Source: Monodelphis domestica (Eukaryota > Chordata > Mammalia > Didelphimorphia > Didelphidae). From it: a DNA stretch of 64,000 nucleotides. Under the pieces are notes generated by a model that saw nothing but the letters and a program-made list of their open reading frames with translations, searched no databases and was not told where the DNA came from. Location of the stretch: positions 22,921,327 to 22,985,326 of the forward strand of contig NC_077230.1 of NCBI RefSeq assembly GCF_027887165.1. The letters are read 5' to 3'. The position numbers and the translations under genes are program-made. Positions 12,153 through 23,195 of this stretch are shown here, piece after piece (the stretch's first letter is position 1; every line of letters begins with the position of its first letter).

Positions 12153-12799
12153 AAAGGTTTATGGCAGGGAGAGATGTTTTGTGGGTATTGTATGCCAGAA
12201 TTGAATCGACTGGCTAATTATTAAAGAGAAAATCACTGGTGGGTGTAGTTTTAGAAGTTTGGACCCCAGAATATCCTTTGAACTTCAAATAGTAGTAAGT
12301 CATCTCTGCTCAACCTATGAATTCAAGTTGTCTCATTGGGGGTTTTATACTAGGAAATGGAGAAGGGACCCCTTGTGTCCAGAGTAAATACTAAGAAAAA
12401 AAATGGAGAGAAAGGAAAGGACATGCTTTACTCCCCTCATTTGAATGAAAGCTTGGACATAAAGAATAAGTTTCCAGACTCTTAATGATATTTCTTCTCC
12501 ATCCACAATTCAGATAGCACTGTGCTTGGCACATAGTAAGTACTCAATAAATGTTTTTTCATTAATTCAGACAAGTAAAATCTTAAGGTACTGAGCTCCA
12601 GAGCCTTGGCAGTCTTAGCAAGTAAATGTTTCAACTTTGGATCAAAACTGTCATTTTCCTGCTGTGCCTCAGGCAGGGCCTTGTAACTTATTCACCCCTA
12701 GAGCCTGATTGAATGGATTGAATGGATTTCTCAGAGGCCTCCCTCCTTTCCTAATTCCGGATGAACTTCTGGTCCTTTTCCTCTCACCTTCTTCCCCTG
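12153..12799. other. Mostly unique; L2/MIR 3' tail at 12505-12572 (+)
   Basis: 12505-12572 reads GCTTGGCACATAGTAAGTAC then TCAATAAATGTTTTTTCATTA, the sense 3' terminus shared by L2 and MIR elements. The rest shows nothing recognisable. Confidence 0.55.
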
Positions 12800-12827
12800 C
12801 CCCCCCCCCCCCCCCCCCCGCCCCCCC
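12800..12827. repeat. C homopolymer run (one G interruption)
   Basis: About 27 cytosines with a single G at 12820. Its length is unreliable in any assembly. Confidence 0.95.
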
Positions 12828-13323
12828 TGCTTTTAAAATTCAGTTTAGGCTGGATTCTCTACCCCAGGTGGTGAAGAGAAGTCATAAACAGTACTGTTTC
12901 AATTTGGAGGGAAATGCTGATGTAACATCCCAGGGACTAGTCCTTAGGCCCTATACTGTTGAACCTTTTTTACCCATCATATGTGTGATAGGATGCTTAT
13001 CAAACTTTTTTAGATGTTACAAAGCTGGAAGAATCAGTCATTACAGAATGTAAGCTCAAGATCTGAGGAGATCTTGACTTGGGACAAATCCCAACACTCC
13101 AATAGTTCTATGATCTCACTGGTTGAAGTATTTAGCTATCATTACCTTTAAGGATATAGATCCCAGTTCATATATGAACATTCTTACAATTCTGGTCCAT
13201 GCCTTCTCATCAGTCCTCCAAGGAAAGGATACCAGGGGAGTTCATGAGCTGGCCATCTGTTATCCTTCAAACTCACCAAATGACCAAACTATCTTCATAG
13301 TCAAATCTAGTTAAATGAAATTT

Positions 13324-13528
13324 AAAAAAACAAACCTTACCTTCCATCTTGGAATCAATACTGTATATTGATGTTCCAAGGCAGAAGAGTGGTAAGGGCT
13401 AGGAATGAGGGTTAAGGGACTTGCCCAGAGTCACACAGCTGGGAAGTGTTTGAGGCCAATTTAAAACCCAGGACCTCCTGGCTCTAAGCCTGGCTCTCAA
13501 TTCACTGAACCACCCAGCTGCCCCTAGG
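13324..13528 (-). mobile_element. WSINE1-like SINE with target-site duplication
   Basis: Flanked by perfect 11-bp repeats AAATGAAATTT at 13313-13323 and 13529-13539. It starts with an A/T-rich tail and CTTACCTTCCATCTTGG, and ends CCACCCAGCTGCCCC. Confidence 0.9.
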
Positions 13529-13564
13529 AAATGAAATTTTTAATAGAAATCAGTATAAAGCCAT

Positions 13565-13808
13565 ATTTTGTTGTTTCTGTTCAGTTATATCAGGTTCTTT
13601 GTGATTCTATTTGAAGTTTTCTTTGCAAAGATACCGAAGTCTTTTGCCATTTCCTTCTCCAGTTCATTTTAGAGATGAGGCAACTGAAGCAAAGTTAAGT
13701 GAGTTGTCCAGGTTCACATGCCTAGTAAGTATCTTGAGGTCACATTTGAACTCAAATCTTCCTGACTCTAGGCCCCACTCTACCCACTCTACCACCCAGC
13801 TGCCCTTG
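13565..13808 (-). mobile_element. MAR1-like SINE
   Basis: Contains TTTGCCATTTCCTTCTCCAG, a decayed antisense core (GAGTTGTCCAGGTTCACATG) and ACCACCCAGCTGCCC at the right end. A possible TATAAAG/GTAAAG flank pair is too short to count as a target duplication. Confidence 0.8.
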
Positions 13809-14062
13809 TAAAGATACAGACTTTGTCCCCAAAATCACCTTCACCAAATATAAGGTAGGGAACCAAGTAGTTTTCTACGAAAAAGATGGAGGGGAGGGAG
13901 TTGTTGTTTTTAGTAGACCAAAGACTCAATGAGTCAATAGTCCAATATAGCTAATGCAATATTAGTTTTCATTTTAGAGACAGTGTCCAGATCTGTGAAC
14001 CTAATTAATAGTCCTGCTCTATGCTACCCTGTTTATATGAGCACTCACAACTGTGTTCAATT

Positions 14063-14251
14063 AAAAAAAAAAACCTTTATCATCTGTTTTAGAATCAATA
14101 TTAAGTATTGGTTTAAAAAAAAGGTAGGCAATTGGGGTTGCTTCTTGCCTTGGGGCACACAGCTAGGAAGTATCTGAGGTCACATGTGAACCCAGGACTT
14201 CCTGTCTCCAGACCCGACTCTCCATCCACTGAGCCACCTAACTTCTCTCAT
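14063..14251 (-). mobile_element. WSINE1-like SINE with target-site duplication
   Basis: Flanked by perfect 11-bp repeats TGTGTTCAATT at 14052-14062 and 14252-14262. It interrupts the CR1-like remnant, so it is younger. The internal segment is shortened relative to neighbouring copies. Confidence 0.9.
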
Positions 14252-14699
14252 TGTGTTCAATTTTGAAAGCTGTGTTTTAGGAAGGACTTTGACAAACTAG
14301 AGAGAATCTGGAAAAGCAAAATCAGGATCCTCCAGATGAAGCCACAAGGCAATCAATTGAAGGAAGTGGCAATGGTGATCCTAGAGAAAATGAAAGATTT
14401 AGGAATGCAGTGATGATGGCGGTCTTCAAGTATGTGAAGGGCCTCCTCTGTGAAAGTGGGATTAGATTTGTTCTGCTTGGCCCCAGAGGGCAGAAGTAGG
14501 AGGCTGGAGCTATAGAGGATTGAGATTTCCAAAAGCAAAATGAGCTGTTTCAGCAGTTTCCCTTCACAAAAGGTCCTAAAAGAAGACCTGGGGTGTTTGA
14601 AGGTTTCCTATAAGGAATCCCTGTACAACTGTAGGTTGGAATAGGTGGTTTCTAAGATCTCTTCAAGTTCTGAACGAATGAGGTTCTATTATGTTGTGG

Positions 14700-15640
14700 A
14701 AACTTTGTCTCTCCAGGACCTAACTTCCCATACTATGTATGCCAAGTCTGCTTCCTTGGCCTTCTATAGTGAAGTAGCTCCCATTCTTCAAGCTTAGTCT
14801 CTTTTAACAGCTAGGGGTAAAGCCTGTTTATCCTTCTTCAGCCAAAATGATCTGACCTATAAGAAAGTCCCACCAGCAGCCCGGGACAATAGAGAAAGGG
14901 GGAGGGGGAAAGGAGCAGAGAAGATAGTCTCTTTCTCTATTTTGCCAGTTTTCCAGGTGTCGGACTGGGATGGTAGCTATTTAGCTATGAAAAAAACCGA
15001 TATTTGAAAGAGAAACGAAGTCCCCCACCCCCAAATGATTGACAAAGGTAAATTTTACACATAAAAAGGCTAGCAAACACAGGTAACCCCCAAGAGTGAT
15101 AAACTAAAGTGTTTTCGCTCTCCAGCAATTAGCTGTTAATCTCTTATCTGCAGTCTGCAAATAAGTTTTCTTACAGCTTTTAAAAGAATTCCTTTCTCTG
15201 GGCACCTTCTTTCGAGCTACAGGGCCACCACAAAGCAAATGACGACCCTCTTCGAGGAGTCTGAAGCCTCCCAAGTCCTTGGGTGGCTCACCCCCCTCTA
15301 TGTTTGCGAACCGGAGACTGGCTTGGAGAGGTTTTAACTAAAGAAAGGACACTTAATGCAAACCCCAGGCATAACTGACGCTTTTGTTTCTCTGGCCTGC
15401 AAGATCTGCAAAGCTTTTGTTTTTGTTTTTCATTTCACCTATTGTCCCTCTCTCCTCTCCGTTCCCACCTCCTACTCCCCCCTCCCCCTCCCGCTATCTC
15501 CCAACCCAAAGTCGGGTGATTAGCCCATTAGGTAAGGAATTTTACGCCTAGCTCCACCAGGTCTAGCTGACCTCCCCCTCCGGGGGCTGTGATTAAGGTC
15601 TCCTCAGCCCTTTCACATTTCGAAGCTAGCCTTGGCTTTG
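14700..15640. other. Transposon-free non-coding tract
   Basis: No gene or repeat recognised. AT-rich and GC-rich patches alternate and lead into the CpG-rich segment at 15.64 kb. Possible regulatory sequence. Confidence 0.4.
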
Positions 15641-16080
15641 CAGGTCTTAAAGGTTTTCTCTGCTAGCGAGGCAAACCCCCTGGATACGGTCGCGGCTTGC
15701 CGGAGGATTCGCCTCGGCGCTGGGCCGGGGGAGGTTGGGGGGAGGTGGGAAGGAAGACCGAGAGAGAGAAGAGAAACTCCTCAAGCCTACATGATGATAA
15801 ATATTTCGCAGACAGCCCATAAATAATTTGCATTATGTTCAGCTGACAGCGCAGGGCGATTAATTTTAATAGCTACATATTTGCCTGGGCTGCTGCTTCT
15901 AAGGCCTCGCAATGAAAGGCGGGAGGCTGCTTCCTGGCTGCGCTAGCTTTCACTATTGCCGAGAGGCGCTGGAGCCCGGGTCGGGGCCTGGGCCCGCGGC
16001 GCCTCCTACAGGCCACTCGAAAAGGCCCTATGGAGGGCTGCGGAGTCCTGAGTCCCGGGCTCTTTTGGCGCTGCATAGGC
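15640..16080. promoter_or_regulatory. CpG-rich segment D around an AT-rich core
   Basis: CpG-dense flanks (15640-15780 and 15905-16080) enclose an AT-rich core. Overlapping open frames on both strands (15632-15826 plus, 15873-16532 minus) behave like composition artefacts. The architecture resembles a developmental enhancer or promoter. Confidence 0.45.
15780..15900. promoter_or_regulatory. Candidate conserved enhancer core
   Basis: An AT-rich block dense in homeodomain and POU-like words: GATGATAAATATTT, a perfect octamer ATTTGCAT at 15826-15833, and GATTAATTTTAATAG near 15858-15872. It sits between CpG-rich shoulders and carries no repeat. I infer conservation from texture; no alignment was possible. 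Confidence 0.4.
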
Positions 16081-16179
16081 TTGCAGTTGGTGTGTACGTG
16101 TGGGTCTCTGGCTGTGGGTGCATTGTGCATGTGTGTGAATGGGCGCCTCCTGAGCCCCTCCCGAGTCCACACGCAACAG

Positions 16180-16260
16180 GAGCCATAATGACATTGCACA
16201 ATTATCTGTCTGAAACAAACCACTTGTGGGCAGGAATAGCTGTTCCGTATTATTAGCCAG
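16180..16260. promoter_or_regulatory. Candidate regulatory block with CCAC-TT-GTGG element
   Basis: Contains ATTGCACAATTATCTG and the interrupted inverted repeat CCACTTGTGG at about 16220-16229, with a CACTTG core of the NK2/E-box type. The next 20 bases are AT-rich. Function is inference only. Confidence 0.3.
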
Positions 16261-16779
16261 GAAAGGGGAGGAGGTGCGCTTCGGGGGAGTAGATCCGTGG
16301 AGTACACTTCATCGGGAGCTAACTCCCGGTTTTGTTTGGGGCTTTGTTTGGGGTTTTCTCCTCTCCACCAAAGAAGCCTGGGCTGAAATGAGAGTCCGCT
16401 TTTCAGTTCCTGCGGAATGGGGGGAAGAAAAGAACGAGGGAAACGAACAAAGCCAGCTCCCCTGACACACGTATTTACACCAGGTCCGTCCGGTTCCCAC
16501 CTCTCCCTAAAGTCCCTCCCGACCCTCCTCATCTGTTGCCCTTTTAGTGGTCACCGTAAATTTCCTTCTGAGTGGTTAATGCAAACTAACACGTACACAC
16601 ACACCCTGAAAAAAAAGAAAACACGGGAGGGGTAGGAAGATTTGGAGGTAAGTGTTGAGAATATGGGGGAGGGGGAGAAAGAGAGAGAGAAAAGAGAAAG
16701 AGTGATCAACAACACCCAGTGCATTTTTCTCTCTGCAGCAGCGAGCGATGTGGTCCTGGGCGTGCGTGTGCTTGTGTGT

Positions 16780-16814
16780 GTGTGCGTGCGTGTGCGCGTG
16801 TGTGCCAGCCTGCC

Positions 16815-16857
<43 letters not shown>
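16780..16857. repeat. (TG)n microsatellite with CG-containing shoulder
   Basis: An irregular TGCG/TGTG shoulder (16761-16815) runs into a pure GT array at about 16816-16857. Alternating purine-pyrimidine sequence can form Z-DNA. It lies inside a CpG-rich transposon-free tract. Confidence 0.95.
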
Positions 16858-16858
<1 letters not shown>

Positions 16859-16859
16859 C

Positions 16860-18780
16860 TGATGACAAAGCCCAGCAGCCGTGAGCCATCTCGGCTGCCT
16901 CAGCAGCAGTGGGGGGAGGGAAAGAGGGAGGCTGCCTAGAGATAGCGAGTCCTAGCTTCCAGGGAGTTCATTCATGAAGCAGAGAACTACTCCAGGCTAA
17001 ACCAGGTGGAACTCTACTAAAGCGAACACCTGTGTATTCCCGCCCCCCCCCCCCCCTTAAGCAGGCTTGCACACTGATCATAACTCTAACTTAATTGCGT
17101 TTCTGGAAGGTCATCTTTAGTTACATATTGTCCAGAGGCCTTGATTTGGGTGAATTTTTAAAAAGGAGCTCTCCACTCTCCCGTAGTTGAGACAATAGTC
17201 TGGCTTCTTTTTAAAATGTAAATCAGAGGGTATCTGTAGGAGCCTGTGAGGTGATCGCTATGTAATGGATTCATGCAGACACAGTCTGCGCACACAATGA
17301 AAACTAAGGAGGAGGGCAGCTAAAACCCACATGTTTTCTTTTTAGAAACGGTGGTGCTAAGAGACTTGACAATAATAACATGAAACAGGATTAAATCATG
17401 GAGGGAATAGGAAAATGCATTTTACTTTCTAGAACTATGAACTGTGTTTACTCCATGGAAGCGCCCATCCACCCTGTGCTAGGGAAGCTTTCTCTTCTAA
17501 GGCAGAAAAAATGAAGGCCAGGGTGTGGAAAGAGGAACTTGTACATTTCTGAACTGTTATGGGAGAAGCACATTATTTTAATATTAATCTCTTTTCTTTA
17601 ATTCAGCATGGTTGTCAGTTGTACTGACATGGAACATCTTTAATGATGTCTATTTTATAGGAAACAGGGCATTTACCCAGTTGAAAAGGACAAAGAAAAC
17701 TAGATCTACAGTCTTCTTTAAACTTAAAAAACAACAACACAGGCTTGTATTTTCCTTGATTCCCTCCTTTTCTGTTCAGCTTAAAGAGGCTTCTCTGAAC
17801 CTGAAGGACAAAAATTGGAAGTCAGTGGAAAAGTAGGAAACTTGTAGCAGGAAGGTCATTTTGCCAGAAAGAGCTGAGGCAAAGTGCTGCTGTGGGTGTG
17901 GGTGTTCAGAGGTAGTTGAGAGGTTTGGTCTCCCCAAAGAATTTTACAAATGCAGAAAAACAAACATCCTTGGATTAGAGACATTACTCAAGGAATTCTG
18001 ATTGGAGATACTCATCTGCTTTAGTCAAGATCTCATCCCCAGCATCTTAAAAGTCCAAATCTCTAAAGTGTTTGGAATTTCTCTTCCTCTATCATCTACT
18101 CCTGGCTTACTCTCTGCACCTTACCTCATATCCCTCCTTTATTCAGTCCAGTCTTTAAGGAAGCAAAGCTCTGTAAGACTTGTCAGTTCCTAGAGAGAAC
18201 CAAGGTCCTCCTTCCTTGTAATCATAACCATAGGAACATAAGCATGCTTCATTGGGAGGATCTCAAAGTCCTTTTACTAGCATTCAATAAAAGTTTTAGG
18301 GCTGCCTTGTCAGAGTTGCTGATACTTACCACTTCCCAGCTAAGTAAGTCACCTTCCTTACTCCTCCCCACCCCACACACACCCCCGGACCACAAAGGAC
18401 TTTAGAAATCTGTATTAATTAAGTGACTTTCCTTTAAGAGCTCCTTTTTAACCAGTAGCAGTTTTTTAGCCCCTTAGCTAGTCCAAGCCTAGTTCCCTTG
18501 CCCAGAAGGATGATCAGGTCATTAGGAATCCCTAATTAGTTCATGAGAGGTAAGAAGAAAAAGCATTGTGGGAAAGAAATCTGATTGGTAGGGAAGATAA
18601 AGGGGAAAGAAGAGACAGAATAAGGCATATAGTGATGGGGAAGACAAACACTACCTATAATACAATGGGAACATTATAGAAGCACTCAATTTAAATTTCC
18701 CTAAAACCTGAGTCAGAAGAGGAAGGGATTCACACACATGCATAGAAATCTCAATATATTTCTTATATGTACATATGCAT
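16860..18780. other. Unique sequence, nothing identified
   Basis: No interspersed repeat or exon seen. A C14 run lies at 17043-17056. Short frames (17612-17836, 18002-18193) are within chance expectation. Confidence 0.45.
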
Positions 18781-19030
18781 TTTGTTGTTTACTTGTGTCC
18801 AAATATTCATGATCCCACTTGGGGATTTTTTGGCAAAGATCCTGGAGCAGTTTGCCATTTCCTTCTTTAGTTCATTTTAGAGATGAAGAAGCTGAGGCAA
18901 ACAGAGTTAAACGACTTGCTCAGGTGACATAACTAGTAAGCATCTGAGGCCAAATCTGAACTCAGGAAGATGAGCCTTTCTGAATCCAGGCCTAGCTGGC
19001 AGTCCATCCACTGTACCACCTAGCTGTCCC
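18781..19030 (-). mobile_element. MAR1-like SINE
   Basis: Carries ATGATCCCACTTGGGG, TTTGGCAAAGATCCTGGAGC, TTTGCCATTTCCTTC and the antisense head CCACCTAGCTGTCCC. Divergence is moderate. Confidence 0.85.
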
Positions 19031-19034
19031 ATAT

Positions 19035-19150
19035 ACATGCATGCACAAATTCAATTCAACAACTTTTACTGAATACCATTTGTGTAAAATGCTATGATAA
19101 ATTGGAGGGAGATGCAAGTTTTAAAAAAAATTGAGGCCCTTTTCTCATGG
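19035..19150 (-). mobile_element. L2-clade LINE 3' end (short)
   Basis: AATTCAACAACTTTTACTGA followed by a decayed GTGTAAAATGCTATGATAAA resembles the antisense L2 3' terminus. It is short and diverged. Confidence 0.4.
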
Positions 19151-19185
19151 AGTATAACAGTATACACACACACAATTATTATAAT

Positions 19186-19290
19186 ACAGACTATTATAAA
19201 TTAAATTATATATTATATTATAATGGTAATATAATATATAATATATTGAATTTAATATAATATTATATTATATTAAATTATATTATAAAT
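19186..19290. repeat. AT-only low-complexity block, near-palindromic
   Basis: About 100 bases are almost purely A and T, built of ATTATA/TATAAT words that read nearly alike on both strands around 19223-19225 (GGT). It has cruciform potential. Confidence 0.85.
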
Positions 19291-19319
19291 CCAAAAGATC
19301 GAGGTCTGAGGGTTTGGGG

Positions 19320-19480
19320 TAATTTAGGGCTCACTTCAGATGCTACCTCTTTCTTAAATCCTTCCCTGATTTCCCCACCCCATTAAGTGTTCTCTCTTCA
19401 CATTTCTCTAACACTTTCCTCTTGGATCTCCTTTGCTTCATCATCTCAGCCTTGTGTTTATGGTATTGCCCTATAGCTAA
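19320..19480 (+). mobile_element. L2-type LINE 3' region, possible
   Basis: Reads like the L2 3' region in sense: TCACTTCAGATGCTACCTC, then a decayed AATCCTTCCCTGATTTCCCC. It is cut by the SINE at 19481. Confidence 0.4.
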
Positions 19481-19677
19481 CTAGCTCTTCCTTCCTTCCT
19501 TTTGTCTTAGAACTGATATCATTTCCCTTGAAGAAGATCAGTAAGGGCTAAGCAATTGGGATTAAATGACTTGCCCAGGGTCACACAGCAAGGAAGTTTC
19601 TGAGGTCAAGTTTGAATCCAGGACCTGCAGTCTCCAAGCCTGGCTCTCTGTCCACTGAGGCACCTAGCTGCCTCTTG
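19481..19677 (-). mobile_element. WSINE1-like SINE
   Basis: Contains TTCCTTCCTTCCTTTTGTC, AGTAAGGGCTAAGCAATTGG, GACTTGCCCAGGGTCACAC and CACCTAGCTGCCTC. The tail-proximal CTTCC stretch shows the same expansion tendency as the copy at 51.78 kb. Confidence 0.85.
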
Positions 19678-20789
19678 TAACATACTTTCTATTCCTTCTC
19701 TGAACCCTTCATTATAGGAAATCAACTTTCTTCTTTCTCTTTATCCATAGTTTTGTCTCTTAGCAACCCTTTCCCCTCCCCAATTTTTAGTCCATCCCCC
19801 CTCTCCTAACCTCAGATTTCTCAATTTAATCTTCTCTTCAGCTTTTCTCCCTTCTCTTTCGCCATTACATTTCTAGCAGAAGCTCATTCCTGCCAACCTC
19901 AGCTTTCCTATACCTTCTCCTTTCTGATGCCTGGGTTACCAAGGTCTCCGTTGAGCTGGGTGCCTCTGGGTGGAGCAGCTTGGTCTATGCCAATCACTTT
20001 GGTGGCTTGGCTGCCTGCCTTAAGCCGAAGGTGGGAGAACGAGTCCAAGAAAGAGTCGTCCTGTACTGGATAAGAAGAGGGAACAGTGGAGAAGAGAAGG
20101 AAACAGAAAGAGACCGTGTGCCAGTGTCAAGGTGTAGATAACACGTGTATGAGCAAATATGCATCGGTACAGGAGCGAGCATATGAGACTGTTGTTTGTT
20201 TTTTTTTTTTTTTTGGAGAAAGGAGGTTAGTATTGGAGTATTGGAGTATTGGAAAGAAGCAAGTTATTTAGTACTCCTTCCTTTGCATCCTCATCCCACC
20301 CCTCAAAATCCACCTCCCACAAACACTCCACATAGTGTGTTTAGTGTGGAAAGGAATGACAGTGGTAGAGAGCAGGAAGCCAGGAGAATGGAGAAGAGTC
20401 CAGATTCAGCCTCACAGAGGTTGGAAATCAGTGCTCAGTTCTAGGGCAGAGTCCAGAGCAGAAGGAAAACTGAGGCACTCAGGAAAAGAAGGTTATCTCC
20501 AGGAGCAGCAGAAAGAGTGGAATGGAGGGAGCCCTCAGGTCTGGCCAGCAGAGAATGAGGCAGAGATTCTCTAAAATGTTGGAGAAAGGGACATGGGGAG
20601 GTGGAAGCCAGGGTTGAGTAGAGCAGGGAGTCTGACTAAGATTCTTTCTGGGAAGTTTCCTAGACCAGCCTGAAGTTTGAAGGGGACAGTAGACAGAATC
20701 ATTCCAACCTTGTCCTTAAATCCAGGATAGGGCATTTTAACTGAGAAGGCAAACTGTAACAGTTAAAATTTAGGGGAGACTGAGGCAGA
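19678..20789. other. Unique sequence, nothing identified
   Basis: No repeat or exon recognised. A T16 run lies at 20199-20214, and an 8-base unit TATTGGAG is repeated in tandem about three times at 20230-20252. Confidence 0.45.
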
Positions 20790-20849
20790 TAAAAAATAGA
20801 CTGGAATCCAGGACTTCAATTGAAGTCCTGGATTCCAGTCTATTTTTTA
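20790..20849. repeat. Perfect 60-bp palindrome, no spacer
   Basis: Two 30-base arms are exact reverse complements meeting between 20819 and 20820 (centre TTCAATTGAA). Symmetry ends at 20789/20850. The left arm begins TAAAAAATAGACTGG and the right arm ends CCAGTCTATTTTTTA. Nothing in the flanks looks like a transposon terminus. It can extrude as a cruciform, and a transcript would fold into a perfect hairpin. It could be real, or a fold-back or assembly artefact. Confidence 0.97.
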
Positions 20850-21054
20850 CACAACTGCTGATCCTTTGGGTAGTATAGTAAGCAAGATTTTCTGTTGTTC
20901 CTAAGTAGATGGCAAAGTATGTGGTAATGGCAAAACATGCACTGGCCTCTCTCTCCTACACTTAAAACTAAAGCCTCTTCTGTGGAGGTAGCAAAGTTAA
21001 CTTAAAAAAAAACTCCCCCTCTAAGCAAAGAAAAAATCGTATTCTAGTTCCTGA

Positions 21055-21265
21055 ATGAATTTCACAGAATCTTTGAGGTTGTAGAGATCTTGGAGATATT
21101 CTAGCCTAACCTTTTTATTTTATCTTATTTATTATTTTGCAGATGAGGAAACTCAAGACCCTAGACACCAGCCTGAGTCAGAGACTTCCTACAGCTAGTT
21201 AGTGATAAAGATAGGAGCAAAACCCAGATGTCCTGACCATTTCATTCTTTACATTGCCACCAGAC
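21055..21265 (-). mobile_element. MIR-like CORE-SINE remnant
   Basis: TTTTGCAGATGAGGAAACTC at about 21136-21155 and AAACCCAGATGTCCTGACC are the antisense MIR hallmarks. It is old and diverged. Confidence 0.65.
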
Positions 21266-21269
21266 TCTC

Positions 21270-21450
21270 CACTTCTGGCCAGAGAGACATTTTGCTTTGA
21301 TTTGTCCTCGCATTTTCAGTACTAGAGGCATGAGATGAGCCTCTCTGAGTCTCAGTTTATTCATTTGTAACTTGAGAAAAATAATATTTAGACTACCTAC
21401 CTCACAGGGTTGTTTGAGGAAAATACAGTACTTTGTAAACTTCAGAGTAC
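21270..21450 (+). mobile_element. MIR-like SINE remnant
   Basis: GAGTCTCAGTTTATTCATTT followed by CTACCTCACAGGGTTGTTTG is the sense MIR 3' half. Confidence 0.65.
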
Positions 21451-23195
21451 TATACTTTTATTGTGGTTGTTCTATTTCTCCGCTATTCTACCCATGCCCA
21501 CTTCTTTCCTAATCCCTCTTTCTCTCCTCTTAGGGTTCAGCAAGTAGTATAGGGAAGGACTCCCTCCCTCGATTTCATTCAGAGATTTTGCTGCATAGAT
21601 TGGACTTCTCCCTGGGAATAGGGTCGCCTCTCTGCCTAAAAGTTCTCCTTGTGAGAACCAAGAAAGCCTTCTAAAGGAAACCTGTTCCAGGCACTCCCGA
21701 GACCCAGGTTTAATTAGCAGTGACTCAAAATGGAATGGTCCAAGTCAGAATAGAAACTGGTTCCCTACAGGGGGATATGAACATTAAGAGAAACAGAACT
21801 AAAATTGGGCCAGGCCTAAAAGGAACAGGGCAATAAGGCAAATAAAACTAGGAAATAGCATGTTTAGAAATGGAAGATGCTAGAGGGTGGTATGCCATAG
21901 AAATGGGCTGGGCATCTGTCAAGATACCTGGGTTCTAAGCTGAATCCTGACCTATACCATGTGATTCTGGGCAATAACAACAACAAAAAATCACAGTAAA
22001 AGAACAGCTAAAAGTTGTGATAAAAGTTCAAAACATAAAATGTCCTAAAAATGTGAGTTATTTAGGGTTTTCACCTACCATGAGGAACCCTGGCACTCTT
22101 CTTGCCATCAATGGTCCCACAAGCCATTCACCTTCCTTTTCCTTTCTCTGGGAATAGTAATCAAAACAAGCCTATCGATTCTCAATCCATTGTCCTATGG
22201 CTCCATTTACCATCTCTGTGACTTTCCGGACTAAAACACCCCTTCCCATCCATCTGATCTAAGTTGACTACTTTCTCTATTATTTCCTCATAAAGTAAGT
22301 GGGTTGGCCCACAGGATCTCTGAGGTCATTATTAATGCTAGGTCCTATGATTCTGTGACTTGGGGACAGAAAACCTATGCTTAGAGAATCAATTAGATCT
22401 TTTTCTAGCTTTGTCACTTAAACTCTCCAAGAGTGTTTCCTCATATTAAAAAAATGGAAATGATAATGTAAGATTTTATACTTGATCAAGGATCCTTGCG
22501 CACGCAGGATTGTTATCAGAGAAAAGTGAGATCATAAATGTAAATCACTTTGTAACTATGAGATGTCATATACGTAGCAGTTATTATCATCACTATTACC
22601 TTTAGATGTGGGAGAAAGACATGATAAGTAGAGTATAGTGGGTGTAGAGACTGAGAGATACTCATCCTTTCATCCCTAAAAGGGAAAGGTAGGGATTATT
22701 CATGTAAATTTATTTATGTGCTTCTTTTTGGACTATGGCAATGGCCCTCAAAGTTCTTCAGTATATTTCCAGACAGAGGTCCCAAAGCAGCACCCATTAT
22801 CTGTCACCAAATCTCCTATGTGTTGGAAACCAAAGTGTCTTCTCTATTGTCTAATCTATCCCCCTAATTTTACAGATGAAGAAACTGAGGCCCGGAGGGC
22901 ATTCTGAGAACACAAAGAACCTTTACCCTAAACCCTCATTTTCACATCATCCCAGGGCATATCAGAGTTTCTTTCTATAGCTTTTTTCTAAAAGAGTTGA
23001 GCGGTGATTGATTAATTAAGTTTAATGATCAGTATACATCCTATGTGTGATGAAACACTCATCCTTGGAGAAGGGAAATAACAGATGTGAAATGTGGCAT
23101 ATATTGTCAGAAGTAGCAGCTAACCCCTTCCATTTGTTGCAGGGGAGAATTAAGTTTGAGGAAGGGATGTTAAGGGGAAATTACAGTGGTAGAAA
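21451..23195. other. Mostly unique with faint MIR patches
   Basis: Weak MIR-like patches occur at about 21920-21985, 22390-22600 and 22865-22900 (TTTTACAGATGAAGAAACTG). No gene is seen. Confidence 0.4.

Larger units (their letters stand above)
12840..14695 (+). mobile_element. CR1/L3-clade LINE remnant broken by three SINE insertions
   Basis: 12940-13040 reads, in broken frames, like the RT segment of CR1-type LINEs (the stretch before the DDTKL-like motif). 14265-14690 carries the 3' portion (TTAGATTTGTTCTGCTTGGC, then CCCCAGAGGGCAGAAG). Sequence between holds WSINE1-like copies (13324-13528, 14063-14251) and a MAR1-like copy (13565-13808). The part 13100-13312 does not clearly match and may be another insertion. 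The frame is destroyed. Confidence 0.5.

Noticed and set aside
13100..13312. Continuation of the CR1-like element
   Set aside because: The sequence does not follow the CR1 order I know; left unassigned rather than forced.
15873..16532. 219-codon minus-strand frame
   Set aside because: Overlaps plus-strand frames in a CpG-rich region and crosses the AT-rich block edge; shadow frame.
16551..16889. His/Thr repeat protein on the minus strand
   Set aside because: Translation of the TG/CA microsatellite.
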